DNA of 64,000 nt from the NCBI RefSeq assembly GCF_017654505.1, contig NC_054541.1, positions 50,309,986-50,373,985 on the forward strand. Reading direction: 5' to 3'. Shown here in pieces: positions 25,835 through 36,800 of this stretch. The notes under the pieces are model-generated. The model did no database searches and was not told the DNA's origin. It saw only the letters and a list, made by a program, of their open reading frames with translations. Within the stretch, counting starts at the first letter, position 1. Every line of letters begins with the position of its first letter. Origin of the DNA: Polyodon spathula. Lineage: Eukaryota > Chordata > Actinopteri > Acipenseriformes > Polyodontidae. A program made the position numbers and the translations under genes.

Positions 25835-27086
25835 CAGTGGCTTGCGAAAGTATTGACCCCCCTTGGCATTTTTCCTATTTTGTTGCCTTACAACCTGGAA
25901 TTAAAATTGATTTTTTGGGGGTTTGTATCATTTGATTTACACAACATGCCTACCACTTTGAAGATGCAAAATATTTTTTATTGTGAAACAAACAATAAAT
26001 AAGACAAGAAAAACAGAAAACTTGAGCGTGCATAAGTATTCACCCCCCCAAAGTCAATACTTTGTAGAGCCACCTTTTGCAGCAATTACAGCTGCAAGTC
26101 TCTTGGGGTATGTATCTATAAGCTTGGCACATCTAGTCACTGGGATTTTTGCCCATTCTTCAAGGCAAAACTGCTCCAGCTCCTTCAAGTTGGATGGGTT
26201 CCGCTGGTGTACAGCAATCTTTAAGTCATACCACAGATTCTCAATTGGATTGAGGTCTGGGCTTTGACTAGGCCATTCCAAGACATTTAAATGTTTCCCC
26301 TTAAACCACTCGAGTGTTGCTTTAGCAGTATGCTTAGGGTCATTGTCCTGCTGGAAGGTGAACCTCCATCCCAGTCTCAAATCTCTGGAAGACTGAAACA
26401 GGTTTCCCTCAAGAATTTCCCTGTATTTAGCGCCATCCATCATTCCTTCAATTCTGACCAGTTTCCCAGTCCCTGCCGATGAAAAACATCCCCACAGCAT
26501 GATGCTGCCACCACCATGCTTCACTGTGGGGATGGTGTTCTCGGGGTGATGAGAGGTGTTGGGTTTGCGCCAGACATAACGTTTTCCTTGATGGCCAAAA
26601 AGCTCAATTTTAGTCTCATCTGACCAGAGTACCTTCTTCCATATGTTTGGGGAGTCTCCCACATGCCTTTTGGCGAACACCAAATGTGTTTGCTTATTTT
26701 TTTCTTTAAGCAATGGCTTTTTTCTGGCCACTCTTCCGTAAAGCCCAGCTCTGAGATCATGCGACAGATCACGTGACACTTAGATTGCACACAGGTGGAC
26801 TTTATTTAACTAATTATGTGACTTCTGAAGGCAATTGGTTGCACCAGATCTTATTTAGAGGCTTAATAGCAAAGGGGGTGAATACATATGCACGCACCAC
26901 TTTTCCGTTATTTATTTTTTAGAATTTTTTTAAACAAGTTATTTTTTTCATTTCACTTCACCAGTTTGGACTATTTTGTGTATGTCCATTACATGAAATC
27001 CAAATAAAAATCAATTTTAATTCCAGGTTGTAAGGCAACAAAATAGGAAAAATGCCCAGGGGGGTCAATACTTTCGCAAGCCACTG
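25835..27086 (-). mobile_element. Tc1/mariner transposon (copy 2), inserted in the Penelope element
   Basis: TIRs begin CAGTGGCTTGCGAAAGTATT (25835) and end AATACTTTCGCAAGCCACTG (27086), flanked by TA on both sides (25833-25834 and 27087-27088), the expected Tc1 target duplication. Inner TIR sequence (CCTATTTTGTTGCCTTACAA near 25874) is mirrored near 27030. Different subfamily from copy 1. About 1.25 kb, shorter than a complete element. Confidence 0.93.
26054..26779 (-). pseudogene. Tc1 transposase catalytic domain, DNA-binding part missing
   Basis: Open for 241 codons to a stop at 26054. It holds the full catalytic set ([38 protein letters not shown]) and the normal C-terminal GGSTKY. What is missing is about the first 100 residues with both helix-turn-helix domains; upstream sequence to the TIR is too short to hold them. 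The remaining frame begins near the [13 protein letters not shown] linker. Probably an internal-deletion derivative that could only move in trans. Confidence 0.82.
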
Positions 27087-27088
27087 TA

Positions 27089-27663
27089 ATTACAATGTCC
27101 TAGTTGTCCTGTAGTTGTTTAATGGGTTTTCTCTCTTGTTGGCTCATGTTGGAATGCTTTGGCGTTGGATGTTTTCGTAGCATATTATTAATATCATTTT
27201 CTACTAGTTTACTAAAAGTAGTTAGTGTGGGATTTAGTACTCCAACTGGAAAGAACGTAGATTTCTTCTTGAATTTACCCATGGGATTGTGTACCATAGT
27301 TGCAAGTTTTTTGGGGTTTTTTGTTGAAAAATAATGTCTTAAATTTATTTTTCTAAAAAATGTATAGCAATACACTGTTAGTTTAAATGCATTTACGTTG
27401 TTGGTATGGATAAAGGATAAACCCTTGTTTAGTACTGTCAATCCTGTTTTAGAAGGTCGTAATTGAAATGTTAATTTGCGGAATGTCCCGTTCCTGGTGG
27501 TCATCTCGTGGGGGTGCCGGTTTCCTGTTTCTTGCCCCTCCTTGTTTTCTGGATCCTGGTCTGCCCCTTCATTGCTGGGATGGTTGACCCCGTCCTTGTT
27601 CCGAAGATGTTCCAGCAAGTATGGAACCACATGGTCTAAATAAAACCTTGGACCTCTGCCCAT
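27089..27663 (-). pseudogene. Penelope-like RT, N-terminal part
   Basis: The open frame (187 codons in 27663-27100) contains the Penelope-typical VLNKGLSFIHTNNVN block (a conserved 'LxKGLxFxPT' pattern) followed by a region ending NSRKPIKQL-like (KPIKQLQDN). A stop lies directly after, and DIVI follows at the Tc1 junction, matching the conserved 'I(V/T)I-x-ADKG' block that continues on the other side of the Tc1. The N-terminal extension has no recognised domain. Confidence 0.7.
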
Positions 27664-27700
27664 ATTTGAAAGAAAGTTTAATATCTGGACAAAGTTTAAT

Positions 27701-28751
27701 ATCTTTAATATCTGGTTTTCTGAACTGTTGTAATATAATTATTAGGTTTTCCTGCTTATTTTAATGCCAGCAATGAGCCAAGTGATGTCTATAAACATTA
27801 TGACAGCTTTGAAGTGTCTTCAGGTGCTTTACTTACTATTAGAGCAACAAGAGTCTGATTTAAAAAAAAAATAAATAAAAAAAAAAAAAGGTAATATTTA
27901 TTCAATTTATTTATTTTAACTACCAACATAATATATGTATGTTCAATGCCATACTTAATAATTAATAAGTTGATAAAAAGTGGGAACAAATGGAATTGGA
28001 CGTTTTTGAAAAACGGAATTTGCTATTCCCAAGAATAGAACAATTAGTAGCCCTAAAGATGGTTACAACTCAAGGCAGTGCAGATGCCAGTGTTTTCTGC
28101 AGTAGTATAAAGCAATTTTATGCAGGCCACCAGTTAAGCATGCAGGCTATCTGATAACAACCGACAGGGCTGCATAGGATTAGAGGAGGTTTCAAAATTC
28201 AGACGCAGAGCCACAATAAATATCTTCTTTAGATTTAAAGTAAATTGTAAAATGGTTGAGATACTTGTGTTGGAATATCGTCTCAAAATTGTATAATGCA
28301 ACAAAAATATATTAAAAGGGTTAACGAGTGGCCGAAGGTTTCTCACTGATAATTTACCCTTTCTCAGTCAAAATGGCAAGTTTCTCAGTATCTAAAAAGC
28401 ATTGAGGGAACACTGTGTGTGTAAAAATAAATAAATAATATCTATATCTATATCTATCTATATATATATATATAAAACAGGGATTGATTTGTTTAATACA
28501 GAGACGGTAAAACGTGACTGAAAGACCTTTTCTTGCTCTTGTTCCCAATGCCAGGGTAACTGTTTGCACAGCAGATAATGCAATTGGGCTCACACAGTGG
28601 ACAAATTTGGAAGGAACTTGTACTTTTCCCAGGTAAGATTTTAATTCCTTGGTCCTGGACCACTAAAAAAAAATGTTAATAAAACCGGCAGATTTGACGC
28701 GTTGAAGTTGTAGGTTTTTGTGAACTTCCAGGGGAGACAGTTAGTGCATTA
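27701..28751. other. Unique AT-rich sequence, no gene seen
   Basis: A-rich tracts (27860-27890) and a (TATC)n/(TA)n tract near 28438-28474. No recognisable exon. Confidence 0.5.
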
Positions 28752-28909
28752 ACCTCCTGCAAACTGGGAACTCTACCCAAACACAGGTAATAGCACCGAG
28801 AGTCTTCTGAAGCTTCAGGAACATGACAAAGCTCACTCTGTTAAAGGACAGATTCCTAAACTGAATGATACGTTACAATATATCAAGGCACCATTTGTTT
28901 ACCTCAGAA
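28752..28909. repeat. Direct duplication, copy 1
   Basis: Sequence from about CTCCTGCAAACTGGGAACTC to CAAGGCACCATTTGTTT is almost identical to 30402-30549. The flanks differ on both sides. Neither copy shows transposon ends. Confidence 0.9.
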
Positions 28910-30401
28910 AAACATAACTTTGCTTTATCACTCATATCAATTTTCTAAAGTCTTAGATTTTTATTATCTAAGGCTGTTGTAATATCTTTTAATCCACTGT
29001 TGGAACGAAAGCTAGATTGCACAACACTAAAGTTACTCTTTGAGTCATAGTACTGTTTCATCTGATTGTTAGCAGATTGTACAACACTAAAGATTAAGGC
29101 TTCAATCTGCGACTTGCTGGTGATATTTCAATTATAGTCCGTGAAGTTCCACATTAGCCAGATTGCATCTTCCAGCATGCAAAACATATAGTGACCACAT
29201 AACCCATTTCCACGATGTATAGCCCACTACTCACACTATCCTTGAGAATGCTTTTCAAGCCCTAACAGTAACCACAACAACACACAACAGATCAACATTT
29301 CAAATACAGAGCTCACTTTTTATTCTTTACAAATCTATACAGAAGGTACAAATGTAGTAAACATTTACGAGTTGTGCTGATTCTACAAGCCAAGGCATTT
29401 CTGGTTTGAAATACAAAAGAAAGCTGCAGCAAAGCTGATGAAATGACAGAGACTCCACTCCATTGCGTGTTCTCTACACACCCAGGTTTAAAACTGTAGC
29501 ATGCAAGTGCAATGAACTTTCAGAGCGCTTAATACTTTCAGTGCTCAACACAGCTTCTAATGTTAAGAAATATGTTGTTTTAATCTGTATCTCTCCGGTT
29601 AGCCTGGTAGTGAATCAGAAAGTTTCCACTGATGAATACATTTAAAAACTTCCCCAGACAGCTTTACTGGCCCATGAAGAAACATGCTCCAGGCCAGGGT
29701 ATGGAGGGGTATCTACTGAATGCATGGGAACCTCAAGACAGCTTCTGAGCACAGCAGCAGCAGCAGCACTTAATAACCCTCCCCCTGAATATCAAGCAGT
29801 CAGGATCTGGTATTTATTGCTTTCATTTTAGTGTTAGTTGTATGGCAAGCTTTTCAGTTGAGTCAAAACAAATAAAGCAATTTTGATTTTCATAAGCAAT
29901 GATCAGATGTATTTGTTTAAATAGACAAATTATACTTATTCTACCCCCTGACCAATGAAGTGGATATTGGTCTGCAAACAGCCCGTGTTTTTTACAGGCC
30001 TATCCACTGCCGACCCAAAGACTAATATTTACTGGGGAGGTTCATATTTATAAAAAATTGGGGGGGGGCAAATCGCTCCATTGAGTTCTTTGACCAAAAG
30101 GAAGCCACATGTGTCTTAATTACCAAATGGGTTACCAAATAATGAAGACTAGTAGCCATGTGACATCTGCAGATGAGTCAGGACACCAGTAAACACATCT
30201 GTAGAATCACAACTTTATAAAGGACACGCTGAACAGGTTAACAGGACTGTTGAGTCCGTGGAAATTGGTATAAACATCTGTTTACAAATCAGAAGGTATG
30301 TTTGACTAATGCATTAGAGTGAGGTATAGGAGGGAAGTGTTACTGCTGGAACTCTCGTTACAAAGAGGTAGAGAGGAGTACTGATTAATATCATCTGCAT
30401 A
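28910..30401. other. Unique sequence downstream of NEDD1; candidate 3' UTR
   Basis: Probably includes the NEDD1 3' untranslated region. Minus-strand AATAAA signals lie at 29813-29818 and 29319-29324, about 0.9 and 1.4 kb past the NEDD1 stop; neither can be confirmed from sequence alone. A 29714-29770 segment has a short AGC run. No other gene seen. Confidence 0.35.
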
Positions 30402-30549
30402 GCTTCCTGCAGACTGGGGACTCTACCCAAACACAGGTAATAGCACCGAGAGTCTTCTGAAGCTTCAGGAACATGACAAAGCTCACTCTGTTAAAGGACA
30501 GATTCCTAAACTGAATGATACGTTACAATATATCAAGGCACCATTTGTT
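30402..30549. repeat. Direct duplication, copy 2
   Basis: Second copy of the segment at 28752-28909; lies about 200 bp downstream of the NEDD1 stop codon, so probably inside its 3' UTR. Confidence 0.9.
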
Positions 30550-30747
30550 TTACCACAGAGGAGAGCTCTCTCGTGGGAGCAGTCAGCTCCCTTCACAGAG
30601 GAAGCGCTCCTTTATAAAGAAGCTCATCAATCTCTTCACTCACCCCACCCCAGCACTAGGCAGGGCCTCTGAAAACATGCATGTCTGTTCACATAGAAAT
30701 ATCCTCCATGGGACAAGCACAGTCCTGTCGGCACAGAGGGGCAGCTT

Positions 30748-30852
30748 TCAGAAACTGGTCCTGAGTTTTTTGTTTTCCTCTTTCAGCTTTTCAATTTCTG
30801 CCACAAGCACATCGGTAACGGAGTACCTTTCAATCAGAGAGTGGATTTCATT
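30748..30852 (-). CDS. nedd1: NEDD1 coding exon 14 (stop codon exon)
   Basis: Acceptor TTTTTGCAG. Encodes NEIHSLIERYSVTDVLVAEI and a charged coiled-coil tail ending KLRTSF, then TGA at 30750-30748. Confidence 0.95.
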   Translation of the reverse strand, partial: NEIHSLIERYSVTDVLVAEIEKLKEENKKLRTSF

Positions 30853-33800
30853 CTGCAAAAACAAAACACGAAAGGCTTCGTAATGCAGTTCAATGTCATG
30901 TGAAGATTTAGAAACCACACAATCTCTCAAGACAATCAAAACAACACCCTTAAGACATTCAAGTACATCTTATATTGCCATAAGCGCCAAATGCTAAAGA
31001 CATGGAGAACTGCATTAACTAGGTATTGTGTTTTTTTAATTATAAAAAAAAAAAGAAAAAATGATTTTAAAAAAGCGAATGTGTTTAGTTGGCCCCGTCG
31101 AGTGTCTTCTCGTTTTGCACTTTAAAAACCTCTTGCCCACCCAAAGCGCCCCCAGAAACAACACATATGCAATACGTAAGTGACCACACCCCTAATACAA
31201 GCATGCCCACTTTTACAAATGTTTACATAAAAGCAAAAAATCCTCAAGATGGGTTTGTAATTTCGCACTTGGTATGAAAGTACTAAACTAATCCCTGTAT
31301 GTAGACACAAACATTCATACACACAGGAGATTCACACGCACCAGCTGTATGTAGAACTGCCTGATCATCTCCACCTGCAGGTTCACAATATCCCTGTGAC
31401 AGGATTCTCTAAAGAGAACAAAAAAAAACACCATTATGTTCCAAAGCATAAAACAAAAGGGCAGTTTAAGAAAAGTTAGGAAAAATGAACAAATGTCAGC
31501 CAACCTTTATCTTATGTTATGGAAAAGATTGATACATTTGAATACTGGCAAACTGGAAGCATACAGAACATTTCATAAAAATTGCTTCTTACAAAATAAT
31601 AGTATATTGCAATGCATCACCTCGTAATCACACTTTCAATTACAAACAAAAAATGGAACGGAACTGTATATAGTATATGAGAATACTTCACTACAAAAAT
31701 CACACTTTTAATTGTAGTCTGTGGCTCCTTAGCTTTATATCATCCGCTGGGCAACGGTGGGGTTCAGTTTGTTACTGTCTGCCTGTTTGGCACTTTGATT
31801 TTACAATTTAATTACATTTCCAAAGCCCCTATAATAAATAGAACACGTCAAGGCACTGAAAAAGACAAGAAACAGACTTAGTCAAAAAGCAAGGGTAAGA
31901 ATACTGTTGTCGAGAAATAGACTTTGCAGATTATACAGAACTTAGTAGTGGCAAAACGTCCATGAATTAAAATAAATAAATACATTTAAAGTAATTGGAC
32001 AAGTGTAAATAAAGCATAGCAAAAGCATGGTAAAGCACAGGCAAGCACTGTAAAGAATAGCACATTAAAAACATGGCAAGCATGTACTGCATACTTCTTT
32101 GAATATATTTAGCCCATGTGAAAAGGCATGTGCCAGGTCCTGTACCTGAAGTCTTCCAGCGTCTCCTGGATCATGTTCCTGATGAAGTGGATCTGAATGG
32201 AGGTCAGCGGCGCACTGCTGCTGTCACTGCCGATGGTATCGGCAATCCTCTCCGACAACGAGGAAGCCACTCCAGCAGCAGAAACTCCCGGGCTTGGGCT
32301 CAAATCTTGAGAGACAAACAAAGAAACCGGGTTAATTCGGAACACCGTCGTCACACATCCTCCAGCACGGTTTATTTCATGCTTTGTTTTAAAATCTAAA
32401 GTATTATTTCACTGCAGGTTAATGGAGTGGGTAATGCAGCATTGTGTGCAGGTTAAGGTGGTAATCCAGTGGCCCTCGTGGGTTAGTTACTGGTTCTTAC
32501 TCACTTGGTACAGAAGGCAGCGCTCCGTTCACTGGAGATTCGTACTGGACATCCTTCTCCCTCATGTCTGGAGATTTAAAGCTGGCCAGCATCCCTGGAG
32601 TGTTCATGCTCACTGGCTCAGTGGTGGAGCTGCTTGAAATCTTAGATTGAACACACATCAGAAAGTCAGTTTGCAGCATTGCCATAATCCTACTTACTGT
32701 ATTAATCAAATACATTATGCTGCAGCTATGAGCACCCTGTTTCACACCTGCAGGAATTTATTTTCTAATATTTAAAATTAGAGAACCCAGAGACTAAATG
32801 TCCTGATTTGTGAGAGGGGTGAATCAACCAGTAGCAGCCACACGCAGAACGAACTCAGATAGGGCTGCTGACTCAGGTTAAATTTGTTTTCACTTTGTGC
32901 AGAAACGTGATCAGAAATGCACTAGTTAAATATGCAACAAGCATCCCCCATCATGCTGTAAATATAAAATTAGAGCTATTGGTAATATGAAAAAGTATAT
33001 TACCACCTACATTCACTGTTAAACTGTAACCTTCTACATACAAGCAGACAGACAGACAACTGCCTCCATGCACCCCCAGATTCTGATACTCTCAATAACT
33101 TGTGCTAAAGAAAGTAATTTGCACCCAGTCCTGGTTTCAGAACTACCTTCAAATTTTAACCCTTTAGACCTTATATGGGACCAGGTCCAACGTTACAATT
33201 TTCACTTTCCGGTCCGATGTCGGACCCTGTCTGACATCATAAAAAAGACGTAAAGCACCAGTCTCTAGTCGTTTTTTCTCTGGAAAAAGCAGAGAAAACC
33301 TTTCAATGGCTGATTGAGACCAATAGGAGCCCAGTGAAGCGGAAAAATAAATAAAGAAATAAAGAAATACATAAAAGGGGCATGTGATGTAGTGCCTGCC
33401 CGGCCCCTATAGTTTGTGATTTGCATTATTGTTTGTTTTGGATCGGTAGGGAGAGGGTTAAATTCCTCCCTGCCAAATACATGTGAGTGAGTCTGCAGGG
33501 TTGGATCTGTGAGTAAATGTGTTTGTGTGAGGAATGCGTGGAATGTGCCTGGACTAATGAAGTGTTAATTAATCATTTAGTCCAGGCACCTGTATAAAAG
33601 GAGATTGGTTGGAAGTGAGCGGACCTGTTTGGCAGTGGTGAGTGAGAGTGAGCGTGTGTTAGCAGTGTTTTTGCTAGCTGTTTATTAGTGATTGTTTACA
33701 TTGTTTTGTGTGTCTATTTGGCCATCGTGCCCTTTTGTTTTGTGTGTTGACTATGATTTAATTAAAAGTATTTTATTTGCTGCACTTTCCGACTCTGTCT

Positions 33801-36800
33801 CCTCACTTTGGCTACCTTGCCACAGGGCGTATCTGACAGCCCCATGCACCACAGATAACACAGACATAAACAAAAGAGACAGCTGCTTCTGCATCCAGCG
33901 CTCAGAGAATATCACTGACATCTCCAGAGCTTTTGGAGATATTATAGTAATAAAATAATGACTTGGGCTGCATTATTGAGGAGGTATGTGAAAAATACAG
34001 CGAACAAGGGGTGGGGCTTGGCTGAAGATATAGTACTGAGTGTCCTTTTGCGATTCAGTGACTTTTAAACCTGTTTTACTCTGAAAAAAAAAATAATTAA
34101 ACACCGCGTGTGAAAATAAATTGAACCTGACGCACCTGGCAAGCGCTGAATAAACGAACCGCTAAGGGTTAAATAAGTTGAAGCTACATGGTCAACAGTA
34201 AGTAAACCTACAGATGTGACTCAAGCATGATGTGAAATGTCAGGGCAGATTTAGTAGAGGCCTGATTGTTCAAACTCCTGACACTTAGTTATTTCAATAA
34301 TACACCTAAACGAGAAGTTCTGAAAGCCAAAGTCTGGGTGCAGGGCTAGTGCGAGTTTCAAGCCCTGATCAGTGGTTCTCTAGATGGTTGTTTAACACAG
34401 TAAAGGTGGATGTGAACAGGTGGATGTTGTGGAGGCATGCAGTACCGTCTTGGTGTCCTGGAGTCCCAGCTGTGCCTGGCTTCGTTTGGGTTCCTCCTCC
34501 TCCTCTCGAACTGGCTGCGGGGAGTCCCCGAACATGTTGAAAGGGCTGGTTTGCACCGCGGAAGTCCCCAGAGGAGCTCTGCGGGCAGGCAGTCCGCTGG
34601 TGAACTGGGAGAGGAAATCCAGCCCTGAGAAACAGAGGAAGAGAAGACGAGTGGCACAAACACAGCCATTAACCAGGCATTGCGCTGGGGACGAGTTGCA
34701 TGCAGGCAGTCACAAACAGGACAGGTGAAGAACAATGTAGCACGCACTCTCTCAATGCACTTTACATTTCAAAGATTTTTTAAAAGCCTTGTCGATTGTA
34801 AGGACGTACCATCTCCTTTCGAGCAGTCTCCGCTTCCTTTCTGTGTGGTGTAATCTAAAGAAAGAAAGAAGCAAACAATGATAACCTTCAGTTAGTGTTC
34901 TGGGATGCAGGCTTTGTACAAACTGGGAGAGTTCCAAACTCCTAAGGAGTACTATAGAGAACCTTAGAAAAAAAGTCATTGTGGTTTGTGATGGCTTTAC
35001 ATAGCAGGTACATCAGGTTTTATAGCAATCCCTAAGCCAAAGTATTTTAAATTAAACTAGCCCTAATGTCAAGAGCCAGTGTAATATTGATTCTCCAGAA
35101 ACCAGCAGTTCTGGTGCCTTACCGTCTCGCACTGGAGAGAGCACGTCACTCAGGCTGTTTCTCCCCACGGTGTCGAATTTTTCCAAGCTGGGAAAGCGGT
35201 TAATGCTCTTCAGACTGTCTGTCTCTTTTGATGGGAAGACATCCAGGCTGGTGCTGCGAGGCATTTCTGTTATAAAATATTGGATACAAGCAAAGATGAA
35301 ATAGGTCAGGTGAGCAAGGCATAAAACTGCACTGTACACAAAGATTCTAATTCAACTTCATGAGCTTCAATTACCAATGCAGACATCTGCAATTACATCA
35401 TTCAAAACAACAACATAACAGTTTTGTAAAGGATTATATAAAAACACTCCTGCATTAGAGAGAAAGGCAGACAGCCAGTTTCTCCCAACCTGAGTTATGT
35501 TGCCTCCCGTCTCCTCTCTCCCCAGATGCCGGTGTACCGGATGTGTGCTGGGCTGCTGGTGCTGCTGGTTTCTGGAGAGCCTCTCTTGTGCTGCTCTGGA
35601 CTGTAGCTCTCTTATAGGTGCTGGCAGACAGAGCAGTGGAGGACTTGCTTGCAGAAGTTTTGCTACATGACTGTAAAAACAAGGGGGACATATAACAGTT
35701 AAGACCAGGGATGGAAATAAGACTCCCACTGCAGGGCAGTGTTATTCCATTCCTGGTTTTTATTAAGACACACCTGAACCTGTTACATACACAATGTGGC
35801 TAATCAAGTTTGTATTAAAACCTGAAATGGGTGGAACTGCTATGTAATAGGAGTCTTGTTTCCATCCCTCGTTATCACCACAGGCATACCATTTCTATTG
35901 ACTGTGCAGATGTAACATTTGAGTGTGTGGTCCTTTTGAAAAAGCTCAAGGTTGCAGACGTACACAAGAAAAGAGAAGTAAACTCAAAACGGCAGGCTGT
36001 TACTGTAGTATAGGAAAGATAACTCTACTTAAAATAGCATTTCACTCTCAGCATCGTTCTGCATGTGTCAGCACTGGAAATTACACTGTGTTTTGTAGTT
36101 TAGATGACAGTAAAATAAGCTGAACACTAGATGTAATGCATAGTAAGAATGTATTAACACCACCCTCCAGTGGCAAACGCCTTATGCGTAATATTTTTTG
36201 TGTGAACATACACAAACTGTACAATAGATTAGCAAAATATATAAAAGTCAGAGAGAGAGACCTAGGAGTTTATGTTGACTCAGAAATGTCTTCATCTAGA
36301 CATGTGGAGACATTATAAAAAAAGGCCAACAGGACAATTGGATATATTGTGAAAAGTGTTGAATTTAAATCAAGGGAAGTAATGTTAAAACTGTGCAATG
36401 CACTAGTAAGACCTCATCTAGAATATTGTGTTGAGTTCTGGTCACCTCACTACAAAAAGGATATTGCTGCTCTAGAAAGAGTGCAAAGAAGAGCAACCAG
36501 AACTATGCATGTCACATGCAGACATGCAAAATTCTAAAAGGTATTGACAGTGTCGATCCAAGGGACTTTTTCGACCTGAAAAAAGAAACAAGGACCAGGG
36601 GTCACAAAAGGAGATTAGACAAAGGGGTATTCAGAACAGAAAATAGGAGGCACTTTTTTACACAGAGAATTGTGAGGGTCTGGAATCAACTCCCCAGTAA
36701 TGTTGTTGAAGCTGACACCCTGGGATCCTTCAAGAAGCTGCTTGATGAGATTTTGGGATCAATAAGCTCCTAACAACCCAAAACGAGCAAGATGGGCCGA

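Larger units (their letters stand above)
24190..27700 (-). mobile_element. Degenerate Penelope-like element interrupted by Tc1
   Basis: Minus-strand fragments, read from high to low coordinate, give a Penelope-type N-terminal region (27663-27089), RT blocks (25830-25030) and a C-terminal GIY-YIG endonuclease (24584-24195). Order, orientation and motif content fit one element of the Neptune-like group. A Tc1 copy (25835-27086) sits between the first two parts. Frameshifts and stops make it inactive. Ends are approximate. Confidence 0.82.
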
